A stretch of DNA of 10,404 bases, from positions 1 to 10,404 of the forward strand of contig JAICYG010000090.1 of the NCBI GenBank assembly GCA_025934335.1, read 5' to 3'. This stretch comes from Thermoleophilia bacterium. Its GTDB lineage: Bacteria; Actinomycetota; Thermoleophilia; Gaiellales; Gaiellaceae. Position 1 is the stretch's first letter. Each line of letters begins with the position of its first letter. A program made the translations under genes and the position numbers. The notes beneath the pieces were generated by a model. That model was given only the letters and a program-made list of their open reading frames with translations. It was not told where the DNA came from and made no database searches. Positions 1-6,357 of the stretch are shown here, one piece after another.

Positions 1-944
1 CCGGTCAGCCAGATCGCCGGGTACTTCATCGTCAGCTTCGAGCCGAGGTTCCCGTCGACCCACTCCATCGTCGCGTTCGCCTCGGCGACCGCGCGCTTCG
101 TGACGAGGTTGTAGACGTTCGTCGACCAGTTCTGGATCGTTGTGTACCGGCAGCGGCCGCCCTTCTTGACCACGATCTCGACGACGGCGGAGTGCAGCGA
201 GTCGGTCGAGTAGATCGGCGCGGTGCAGCCCTCGACGTAGTGCACGTACGCGTCCTCGTCGACGATGATCAGCGTGCGCTCGAACTGGCCCATGTTCGCC
301 GCGTTGATGCGGAAGTAGGCCTGGAGCGGCAGCTCGATCCGGACGCCCGGGGGCACGTAGATGAACGACCCGCCCGACCAGACGGCCGAGTTCAATGCCG
401 CGAACTTGTTGTCGTTCTGCGGGATGATCGTCCCGAAATAGCGCTTGAAGACGTCCTCGTGCTCACGGAGCGCCGTGTCCGTGTCGAGGAAGAGCACGCC
501 CTGCGAGGTGAGCTGCTCCTGCAGCTTGTGGTAGACGACCTCGCTCTCGTACTGCGCGCCGACCCCGGCCAGGTACTTCTTCTCCGCCTCCGGGATGCCG
601 AGCTTGTCCCAGGTGTCCTTGATGTCGGGCGGCAGGTCGTCCCACGACTCCGCCTGGTTCTCGGTCGGCTTGATGTAGTAGTGGATCGAGTCGAAGTCGA
701 TCTCGTTCAGCGACGGCTGGCCGCCCCACGTCGGCATCGGCCGCGCGAGGAAGTAGTCGAGCGAGCGGTGCCGGAACTTCCGCATCCAGTCGGGCTCGTC
801 CTTGTGCGAGGAGATCGCGTCGATCAACTCGTGCGACAGGCCCTTGCCCGACTTGAAGAAGTAGTCCTCGGGGACATGGAAGCCGTACTTGACCCCGTAG
901 TCGCTGCCGATCCCCTGGACGATCTCGCTCTCGGTCTGGGCCAT
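1..944 (-). CDS. sufB: Fe-S cluster assembly scaffold SufB, N-terminal two-thirds (cut by left edge)
   Basis: SufB is the scaffold subunit of the cytoplasmic SUF complex (SufB-SufC-SufD), on which iron-sulfur clusters are built before transfer to apoproteins. The 314 visible residues begin MAQTESEIVQGIGSDYGVKY and show the SufB signature regions: HVPEDYFFKSGKGLS, FRHRSLDYFLARPMPTWGG, the GTIIPQNDNKFAALNSAVWS block, and YVPPGV leading into the beta-helical core. Cys240 lies in VEGCTAP, a conserved SufB cysteine region linked to persulfide acceptance in E. coli; the exact equivalence needs an alignment. The frame is still open at base 1. Since SufB is usually about 470 residues, roughly the last third, with the SufD-facing cysteine, is missing. 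The ATG at 944-942 shares one base with the sufC stop (TAATG on the minus strand), which points to translational coupling. SufD shares this fold, but the N-terminal sequence is clearly SufB. Confidence 0.97.
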   Translation of the reverse strand, partial: MAQTESEIVQGIGSDYGVKYGFHVPEDYFFKSGKGLSHELIDAISSHKDEPDWMRKFRHRSLDYFLARPMPTWGGQPSLNEIDFDSIHYYIKPTENQAESWDDLPPDIKDTWDKLGIPEAEKKYLAGVGAQYESEVVYHKLQEQLTSQGVLFLDTDTALREHEDVFKRYFGTIIPQNDNKFAALNSAVWSGGSFIYVPPGVRIELPLQAYFRINAANMGQFERTLIIVDEDAYVHYVEGCTAPIYSTDSLHSAVVEIVVKKGGRCRYTTIQNWSTNVYNLVTKRAVAEANATMEWVDGNLGSKLTMKYPAIWLT

Positions 945-1726
945 TACGCAGGTACCCCCTCCGGATCGGTCTCCCATTCCTCGTAACCGGACGCCTCGAG
1001 CTTCCCGGCAAGCTCCGGGCCGCCCTCCTCGACGATCCTGCCGCCGACGAAGACGTGCACGAAGTCGGGCTCGATGTAGTTGAGGATCCGCTGGTAGTGC
1101 GTGATCACGAGCGCGCCCATGTCGGGGCCGACGAGCGCCTTGACGCCGCCGGCGACGACCTTGAGGGCGTCGATGTCGAGACCGGAGTCGGTCTCGTCGA
1201 GCACGGCGATCTTCGGCTCGAGCATCGCCATCTGCAGGATCTCGACGCGCTTCTTCTCGCCTCCGGAGAATCCGTCGTTCAGGTAGCGCGACGCGAGCTC
1301 GCGGCTGACCTTCAGGCGGTCCATCTGCGCGAGGAACGTCTTCCGGAACTCGGGTACCGGGATCGGGTCCTCGACGCCGCCGTTCCGGGCCTTGCGCACG
1401 GCGTTGATCGCCTGCCGCAGGAAGTTCGTGACGGTGACGCCGGGAATCGCGTGCGGATACTGGAACGCGAGGAAGAGCCCCGCCTGCGCGCGCTCGTCCG
1501 CCTCGGCCTCGGTCATGTCGCGGCCGTCGAGCAGGATCTTCCCGTCGGTGATCTCGTAGGCGGGATGGCCGGCGATCGCGTAGGCGAGGGTCGACTTCCC
1601 CGACCCGTTCGGGCCCATGATCGCGTGGACCTCGCCGGAGGCGACCTTCAGGTCGACGCCCTTCACGATCTCCGTGCCGTCTTCCAGGCTGACGTGCAGG
1701 TTCTGCAGCTCGAGTGTTGCCAACAA
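944..1726 (-). CDS. sufC: Fe-S cluster assembly ATPase SufC
   Basis: SufC is the ABC-type ATPase that binds SufB and SufD and drives the conformational change for cluster assembly; it is cytoplasmic and has no transport role. The 260 residues carry Walker A GPNGSGKST (38-46), a Q-loop in LAFQYP (Q89), the ABC signature as FSGGEKKR (153-160, the SufC form), Walker B IAVLDE ending at E178, a D-loop SGLD (181-184), and the H-loop histidine in ITHYQ (H210). Length is normal. Two adjacent TTG codons (1726-1724 and 1723-1721) can start it. The GGGAG at 1733-1729 is only 2 bases from the first but 5 from the second, so the true start may be one codon later. It is preceded by an SDR gene 12 bases upstream and overlaps sufB by one base. 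The order sufC-sufB differs from the common sufB-first order. Confidence 0.97.
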   Translation of the reverse strand: MLATLELQNLHVSLEDGTEIVKGVDLKVASGEVHAIMGPNGSGKSTLAYAIAGHPAYEITDGKILLDGRDMTEAEADERAQAGLFLAFQYPHAIPGVTVTNFLRQAINAVRKARNGGVEDPIPVPEFRKTFLAQMDRLKVSRELASRYLNDGFSGGEKKRVEILQMAMLEPKIAVLDETDSGLDIDALKVVAGGVKALVGPDMGALVITHYQRILNYIEPDFVHVFVGGRIVEEGGPELAGKLEASGYEEWETDPEGVPA

Positions 1727-1728
1727 GG

Positions 1729-1733
1729 CTCCC
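1729..1733 (-). promoter_or_regulatory. Ribosome binding site of sufC deciding between two TTG starts
   Basis: On the minus strand GGGAG precedes TTGTTG with 2 bases to the first TTG and 5 to the second. Usual Shine-Dalgarno spacing favours the second TTG (1723-1721), making SufC 259 residues. No ATG or GTG exists at this position in frame. Confidence 0.5.
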
Positions 1734-1738
1734 AGAGG

Positions 1739-2746
1739 TCAGTGGACGAGCGATTTCGCGCGTCCGGAACTGACACCCATGGTAGCCAAGCCGACCCCGA
1801 CGACTGCGGTTCCAACGACCCACCGCCGCAGGCGCAGCGATGTCCACAGCGTGGAATTCCGCGACCGGCTCGAGAAGCGGCCGCGGGCGCCCTTGTCACC
1901 CGGCAGCGGCTCGAACAGGTTGTCCGGCGAGCCCACCGGCTTGTCCTGGTCGGTGTGCTGGCCCTTCCACCCGTTGCGGCGCAGGACGAGGTCGCCCGTG
2001 CGCGGCGACAGCTTCTGCCCCCACAGGAGCTTCTGCGCACCCCAGGTGATCGGCAGCTCGCGGATCGGATGCTCCCACGTGTGCAGCACGGCCTCGGCGT
2101 ACGGCTCGGGTTCGTAGATCGGCGGCACCGGCTGCGGCTGCTTCCCGAGGTACTGGCGCGCCTGGTCGAACTGGGGCGTGTTGATCGCACCGGGGAGGAC
2201 GAGCGTGATGTCGACCGGGATCCCGTGCTTCTCGTGCTCGACGCGCGCCGACTCGAAGAACGTGCGCGCCGCCGCCTTCGACGAGCAGTAGGCCGCCTGG
2301 AGGGGAATACCGCGGTACGCGAGCGCCGAATTCACGTGCGAGAACGTCCCTCTCGTCTCGACGAGGCGGTCGAGTGACGCCCAGTAGCAGTTGACCGTGC
2401 CGAGGAAGTTGACGTCGATCACGCGGCGGAGCTCGTCGGGCTTCAGGTCGCGCGCCTCCTGATAGACGGTGACCATCGCGTTCGAGCAGAAGGTGTCGAT
2501 GCGGCCGAAGCGGTCGATCGTCTCCTCGACGATGCGGTGACAGTCGTCGAGCGAGGAGACGTCGGCCTGCACCGCGTGCGCGTTCGGGCCGAGCTCCTCG
2601 GCCGCGGCGTCGAGGCCGTCACCGCCGCGCGCCACCAGGACCACGCGCGCCCCGCGGGCGGCCGCGGCGCGCGCGATCGCACGGCCGAGACCGGCCGAGG
2701 CGCCGGTGACCACGACGACCTGCTCGGAGACGGGCTTCTTCGCCAT
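1739..2746 (-). CDS. SDR-family oxidoreductase with C-terminal hydrophobic tail
   Basis: This is a classical short-chain dehydrogenase/reductase of 335 residues, an NAD(P)H-dependent oxidoreductase; the substrate cannot be read from the sequence. The Rossmann nucleotide loop is TGASAGLG (14-21). Arg40 after the second strand hints at NADP preference. D62 sits in the ADV motif, and the catalytic tetrad is N113, S140, Y153 and K157 (YCSSK). The usual NNAG motif reads SNAM (88-91), a small deviation. The SDR core ends near residue 250. An extra C-terminal region carries a basic stretch (RLRR) and then a hydrophobic segment of about 20 residues (roughly 305-325), consistent with a membrane tail. 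The ATG at 2746 has a good GGGGAG six bases upstream (2758-2753). The gene ends 12 bases before sufC, so it may head the same transcript, and it diverges from tatA across a 57-base gap. Nothing known ties this family to SUF, so the link is positional. Confidence 0.9.
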   Translation of the reverse strand: MAKKPVSEQVVVVTGASAGLGRAIARAAAARGARVVLVARGGDGLDAAAEELGPNAHAVQADVSSLDDCHRIVEETIDRFGRIDTFCSNAMVTVYQEARDLKPDELRRVIDVNFLGTVNCYWASLDRLVETRGTFSHVNSALAYRGIPLQAAYCSSKAAARTFFESARVEHEKHGIPVDITLVLPGAINTPQFDQARQYLGKQPQPVPPIYEPEPYAEAVLHTWEHPIRELPITWGAQKLLWGQKLSPRTGDLVLRRNGWKGQHTDQDKPVGSPDNLFEPLPGDKGARGRFSSRSRNSTLWTSLRLRRWVVGTAVVGVGLATMGVSSGRAKSLVH

Positions 2747-2768
2747 CGCAATCTCCCCGTACCCGGCC

Positions 2769-2803
2769 TGGAATCGAGACGAAACGCTGATACCCTGCGA
2801 GAC
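2769..2803 (+). promoter_or_regulatory. Candidate promoter of the tatA operon, possibly leaderless
   Basis: The 57-base gap between the divergent SDR gene and tatA (2747-2803) must hold promoters for both directions. On the plus strand an extended -10-like element, TGaTACCCT (2788-2796), lies 16 bases after a weak -35-like TGGAAT (2769-2774). A start site about 7 bases after the -10 would fall at or next to the tatA ATG at 2804. Consistent with this, no Shine-Dalgarno sequence precedes tatA. This would be a leaderless mRNA, common in actinobacteria. No convincing minus-strand promoter was found. Confidence 0.3.
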
Positions 2804-3037
2804 ATGGGAAACATCGGCGCACCCGAGATCATCCTGCTGCTGCTCGTCGCCCTTCTCCTCTTCGGCGCGAAGCGGCTGCCGGAGATCGGACGGTCGCTCG
2901 GAAGCGGGATGCGGGAGTTCAAGGACTCGGTCACCGGCAACACCCCGAGTCACACGCAGACGACGCACGAGCTGCCCGTCGGCACGCAGGACCAGACCGT
3001 TCCCGCGCCCTCGCGCGAGAACGAGACCGTCCACTAG
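2804..3037 (+). CDS. tatA: Twin-arginine translocase subunit TatA
   Basis: TatA is the small pore-forming subunit of the twin-arginine translocase, which exports folded proteins, often cofactor-loaded ones, across the cytoplasmic membrane. The 77 residues follow the TatA plan. A short N-terminus has a polar residue in the membrane (E8 in GAPEII) and leads into one transmembrane helix (about 8-20). The hinge FGAKRLPEIGRSLG and an amphipathic helix (about 25-42) follow, then a disordered, polar Thr/Glu-rich tail. The LFG-AKRLPE sequence is diagnostic of the TatA/E family. The ATG at 2804 gives the expected N-terminus; longer in-frame extensions upstream are implausible. There is no ribosome binding site, so translation may be leaderless. 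tatC follows after 15 bases. No tatB is present in the window, consistent with a minimal TatA-TatC system or with tatB elsewhere. Confidence 0.95.
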   Translation: MGNIGAPEIILLLLVALLLFGAKRLPEIGRSLGSGMREFKDSVTGNTPSHTQTTHELPVGTQDQTVPAPSRENETVH

Positions 3038-3052
3038 CCCGCAGGTAGACGG

Positions 3053-3820
3053 ATGCAGTTCCGCCCACCGCGCCGGCTCGGTCACGGCGAGGAGGCGACG
3101 CTCGTCGAGCACCTCGAAGAGCTGCGCCAGCGGCTGTTCGTGTGCATCGGCGCGCTCGTCGCCGGCTTCGTCGTCGCCTACGTCTTCCACCGGCACCTGA
3201 TCCACTGGCTCGAGCTCGCGCTCCCGAAGGGCCACCGCCAGCTGACGACCCTGACGATCGGCGAGCCGTTCATGACCTCGCTCTGGCTCTCGGTGTACGC
3301 CGGCTTCATCCTCGCGCTGCCGGTCGTGATCTGGCAGGCGTGGTCGTTCTTCCTCCCGGCATTCGACGCCTCGCACGAGCGCGTCCTGCGCGCGTTCGTC
3401 GTGCTCGCCACGGCGCTCCTCGTCGTCGGGATCCTGTTCGGCTACTACGTCGCGCTGCCGAAGGCGGCGCACTTCCTGACGAACTACGACAACGCCGAGT
3501 ACCACACGCTGATCCGCGCACGCGACTACATCGGCTTCGCCTCGAAGGTGCTGGTGGCGATGGCGATCGTGTTCGAGCTGCCGCTGTTCGTCGTCGGCCT
3601 GACGCGCATCGGGATCATCTCGACGCACACGCTGCGGCGGAGCCGTCGCATCGGCTACTTCGTCGTCTGCTGCGTGGGTGTGCTGCTGCCGGGGGTCGAC
3701 CCGGTGACGACGATCATGGAGACGGTCCCGCTGCTCGTCCTCTACGAGGCGTCGATCTGGTTGTCGGTGCTGCTCGAGCGCCGCGCGGAGCGCGCCGCGA
3801 CCTCGCCCGTCGGCACGTGA
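3053..3820 (+). CDS. tatC: Twin-arginine translocase receptor subunit TatC
   Basis: TatC is the multispanning receptor that recognises the twin-arginine signal peptide and recruits TatA. The 255 residues contain six hydrophobic segments, at about 29-45, 74-98, 110-133, 157-182, 197-212 and 216-235. The cytoplasmic N-terminal motif EHLEELRQRL (19-28) is the conserved signal-peptide-binding region. Glu175 in VFELP, in helix 4, matches the conserved TatC membrane glutamate (E. coli Glu170 by motif). An acidic residue in the first cytoplasmic loop (E109 in SHER) is in the expected position for the second recognition site. Length is normal for the family. The ATG at 3053 has an AGG seven bases upstream (3043-3045). 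The stop overlaps the next gene's GTG (GTGA), so the downstream amidohydrolase is probably translated by coupling. Confidence 0.97.
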   Translation: MQFRPPRRLGHGEEATLVEHLEELRQRLFVCIGALVAGFVVAYVFHRHLIHWLELALPKGHRQLTTLTIGEPFMTSLWLSVYAGFILALPVVIWQAWSFFLPAFDASHERVLRAFVVLATALLVVGILFGYYVALPKAAHFLTNYDNAEYHTLIRARDYIGFASKVLVAMAIVFELPLFVVGLTRIGIISTHTLRRSRRIGYFVVCCVGVLLPGVDPVTTIMETVPLLVLYEASIWLSVLLERRAERAATSPVGT

Positions 3821-5097
3821 CGGAACTGTCCGCCGAGTGGGTGCTGCCCGTCGACGGGCCTCCGGTCGAGGGCGGGCTCGTCCGGTACGAGGACGGCCGC
3901 ATCGTCGAGGTGGCGACGGGGCGGGCGGAGCGGCATTTCGAGGAGGCCGTGATCCTGCCGGGGTTCGTGAACGCGCACTCGCACCTGGAATACGCGAACT
4001 ACGCCGGGTTCGGCGACGGCATGCCGTTCGGCCCCTGGATCGCCACCCACGTCGCGCGCAAGTCGGTTCTCGCCCCGGAGGAGATGCTGGCGGTGGCGCG
4101 GCTCGGCGCACTCGACTCGCTCCGCTCCGGAATCACGACGACGGCCGACTACAGCTTCTCCGGGGCGGCCGCGACCGCCGCGCGCGAGCGCGGCCTGCGC
4201 GCGATCGTATACCTCGAGGTCTTCGCACGAGACCCCGCAGACGCGGAGCGCCAGTGGGACGAGCGACGCAGGCAGGTCGGCGAGTCCGAGCTCGTCCGGA
4301 TCGGTATCTCGCCGCACGCTCCCTACACCTGCTCGCTCGAGACCTACCGGTTCTGCCTGTCGCTCGGCGTGCCGGTGGGGACGCACCTCGCGGAGAGCGC
4401 GAACGAGGTGGAGTGGCTGCTCCACGGCGCCGGCCCGCTGGAGGCGATCGCGGGCTGGCTCGTGCCGCCGACGGGGGAGCGCCCGGTCGCCTCGCTCGAG
4501 CCGGTGCTCGGGCCCGAGCTCCTGTGCGCGCACTGCGTCGAGGTGGCGGGCGACGAGATCGAGTTGCTCGCGCGGCGGGGCGTGCCGGTCGCGCACTGTC
4601 CACGATCCAACGCCTTGCTCGGCTGCGGGGTCGCGCCACTGACAGAACTCCGCGGCGCCGGCGTGACCGTCGGCCTGGGCACCGACTCGCCCGCGTCGAC
4701 ACCGTCCTTCGACGTGTTCGAGGAGCTCCGCAGCGCGATCGCGTTCGCACGCGCACGTGAGCAACGAGCCGAGGCGCTGCCCGCAGACGAGGCGCTCGCG
4801 CTCGCGACAATCGGCGCAGCGCGCGCGCTGCGACTCGACGCGGAGGTGGGTACGCTGACCGGTGGAAAGCGCGCCGACCTGACGGTCGTGTCGCTCGCAG
4901 GGAGCCCCTACCATCCGGTCGAGGACCCCGCGGCGGCCGTCGTCTTCGGAGGCTCGCCGGACCGAGTGCTCGAGACGATCGTCGACGGACAGACCCGCTA
5001 CCGAAGGCAGGACGAGGAGCAGTGGCAAGAGGCACGCAGCATCGCAAGCGCCGTACGGGCCCGAATGCTCGGAAGCCCGCAGCTGCAGCGGCAGTAG
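3817..5097 (+). CDS. Amidohydrolase-superfamily deaminase/chlorohydrolase (TRZ/ATZ type)
   Basis: This is a metal-dependent hydrolase of the TRZ/ATZ/MtaD branch of the amidohydrolase superfamily (426 residues), cytoplasmic and expected to deaminate or hydrolyse an amino-substituted ring such as an adenine nucleoside. Metal ligands are visible as H54 and H56 (NAHSHLEY), H190 (GTHLAE) and D290 (GTDSPAS). E193 and H239 (CAHC) are the likely proton-transfer residues. H167 in SPHAPYT is the substrate-binding histidine typical of these deaminases. The N- and C-terminal strands (about 1-48 and 345-400) form the small beta-sandwich. The start is GTG at 3817, overlapping the tatC stop as GTGA; earlier in-frame codons lie inside tatC and encode the wrong frame. 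Candidate substrates are S-adenosylhomocysteine/methylthioadenosine or aminodeoxyfutalosine (menaquinone pathway), but no diagnostic residue settles this. Its last 76 bases overlap the next gene. Confidence 0.92.
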   Translation: MTELSAEWVLPVDGPPVEGGLVRYEDGRIVEVATGRAERHFEEAVILPGFVNAHSHLEYANYAGFGDGMPFGPWIATHVARKSVLAPEEMLAVARLGALDSLRSGITTTADYSFSGAAATAARERGLRAIVYLEVFARDPADAERQWDERRRQVGESELVRIGISPHAPYTCSLETYRFCLSLGVPVGTHLAESANEVEWLLHGAGPLEAIAGWLVPPTGERPVASLEPVLGPELLCAHCVEVAGDEIELLARRGVPVAHCPRSNALLGCGVAPLTELRGAGVTVGLGTDSPASTPSFDVFEELRSAIAFARAREQRAEALPADEALALATIGAARALRLDAEVGTLTGGKRADLTVVSLAGSPYHPVEDPAAAVVFGGSPDRVLETIVDGQTRYRRQDEEQWQEARSIASAVRARMLGSPQLQRQ

Positions 5098-5954
5098 CCG
5101 CGACGGCAACTGGGAAGGGGCGCAAGCGGAAGCAGGCGCAGTGGGAGGAGCAGCTCTTCTTCCAGCGGCTGCGCGTCCACGCCAAGTGGGCGTTCGTCCT
5201 GCTCGCGCTCGTGTTCGGCCTCGGCTTCGTGTTCCTCGGCATCGGCTCCGGATCGAACGGCATCACGGACGCGCTCCAGAACGCCTTCAACTTCGGCAAG
5301 ACGAGCGGCGGGGCCTCCATCTCGAGCCTCCAGAAGAAGACCGAGAAGGACCCGCTGAACGCGCAGGCCTGGCGCGACCTGGCGACGGCCTACGAGACGA
5401 AGCAGCGCACGGACGATGCGATCAGCGCGCTCTCGCAGTACACCGGGCTCCGCCCGAAGGACACCGGCGCGCTCGCCGAGCTCGCGAGCCAGTACAGCCA
5501 GCAGGCGAACCGGTCCGCGCAGGAGTACCAGGACGTGCAGGCCGAGCTGCTGAGCCAGGTGCCGCCCGCGGCGCTCTTTGCCCCGCCGGCCTCGACGCCG
5601 TTCGGGAAGGCCTTCAGCGACCCGAAGGCGCTGCAGGACCCGATCTCGAACCTCCTGCAGCAGCAGCTGCAGTCGAAGCAGCAGACGGCGCTCTCGAACT
5701 ACCAGACGGCGCAGGCGAACGCCAAGCAAACCTTCCAGCAGATCGTCAAGCTGACTCCGAACGACGCGAACGCGCAGCTGCAGCTCGCGCAGGCCGCGGA
5801 ATCGGCGAGCGACCCGAAGGTCGCCCTGAAGGCGTACGAGAAGTTCCTGAAGCTGGCGCCGCAGGACCCGCTGGCACCCCAGATCCGCCAGCAGGTCACG
5901 CAGCTGAAGAAGCAGCTGGCGCCTGCGACGCCTTCCAAGTCTTCGTCCAAGTAG
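5022..5954 (+). CDS. Membrane-anchored TPR protein with basic N-terminus
   Basis: This 310-residue protein has no recognised specific function. Its order is a strongly basic N-terminus (MARGTQHRKRR), an Ala-rich stretch (20-29), a second basic patch, one transmembrane helix (about 56-74), and a soluble part. The soluble part contains TPR-like repeats (about 104-145 and 240-283, the latter with the pattern ALKAYEKFLKLAPQDP). Between them is a Gln-rich, probably coiled segment (LLQQQLQSKQQ). By the positive-inside rule the TPR part should face outside. The GTG at 5022 is the first canonical start in frame and the only one that keeps the basic head and membrane helix. It lies 76 bases inside the amidohydrolase gene. 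An AGGAG is present (5015-5019) but only 2 bases away. A STAS gene follows after 37 bases. TPR modules imply protein-protein interaction, perhaps cell-envelope assembly; this is inference. Confidence 0.85.
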   Translation: MARGTQHRKRRTGPNARKPAAAAAVAATATGKGRKRKQAQWEEQLFFQRLRVHAKWAFVLLALVFGLGFVFLGIGSGSNGITDALQNAFNFGKTSGGASISSLQKKTEKDPLNAQAWRDLATAYETKQRTDDAISALSQYTGLRPKDTGALAELASQYSQQANRSAQEYQDVQAELLSQVPPAALFAPPASTPFGKAFSDPKALQDPISNLLQQQLQSKQQTALSNYQTAQANAKQTFQQIVKLTPNDANAQLQLAQAAESASDPKVALKAYEKFLKLAPQDPLAPQIRQQVTQLKKQLAPATPSKSSSK

Positions 5955-5991
5955 GATCAGCGCACTTCTTCCGACGGCTTCCGGGGGGAAC

Positions 5992-6357
5992 ATGAACTTC
6001 GACATCAAGACCGAGCAGCTCTCCGACGACGCGTACGTCATCTCGCTCGCGGGCGAGGTCGACCTCTACACCGCGCCCGAGTTCAAGCAACAGCTGCTCG
6101 AGGTGATCGCCCAGGGCGGCAAGCAGGTGATCGTCGACTTCACGTCGACGACGTTCATCGACTCGACCACGCTCGGCGTCCTGGTGGGCGGGGTCAAACG
6201 ACTGCGCACGAACGACGGCCAGCTCTCGCTCGTCTGCAGCGACCGCAACATCACGAAGATCTTCGAGATCACGGGGCTCGACCGGGTCTTCGAGATCCAC
6301 GGCACCCGCGAAGAGGCGGTGTCGAAGCTCGGCGGCGTCTCCCAACCCAGTAGCTGA
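5992..6357 (+). CDS. STAS-domain anti-sigma factor antagonist (SpoIIAA/RsbV type)
   Basis: This is a single-domain STAS protein of 121 residues, the SpoIIAA/RsbV class. These proteins bind a serine-kinase anti-sigma factor when unphosphorylated, releasing a sigma factor, and are switched off by phosphorylation. The fold signature is clear: LAGEVDLYTAPEFKQQL (19-35), then VIVDFTSTTFIDSTTLGVL, with Ser58 directly after Asp57 at the phosphorylation site. Ser58 happens to have the same number as the phosphorylated serine of B. subtilis SpoIIAA. A strong GGGGGGAA (5983-5990) precedes the ATG. No partner kinase or sigma factor gene is in the window, so its target is unknown and it may act in trans. 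It is followed, with a CTGA overlap, by the cytochrome c gene, which suggests co-production. Confidence 0.95.
   Translation: MNFDIKTEQLSDDAYVISLAGEVDLYTAPEFKQQLLEVIAQGGKQVIVDFTSTTFIDSTTLGVLVGGVKRLRTNDGQLSLVCSDRNITKIFEITGLDRVFEIHGTREEAVSKLGGVSQPSS

Noticed and set aside
1055..2377. Plus-strand open frame of 440 residues opposite sufC and the SDR gene
   Set aside because: No recognisable domain; composition (Val/Arg/Leu/Asp-rich) is that of the antisense of high-GC coding sequence with strong third-position GC bias.
2747..4111. Minus-strand open frame extending the SDR gene far upstream, to about 790 residues
   Set aside because: The extension is antisense to tatA, tatC and the amidohydrolase and has low-complexity Arg/Asp/Glu-rich sequence typical of GC-rich shadow frames; the SDR fold and a good ribosome binding site fix the start at 2746.
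4133..6041. Two long minus-strand open frames opposite the amidohydrolase and TPR genes
   Set aside because: Low-complexity Arg-rich translations, no motifs, and fully covered by well-supported plus-strand genes.
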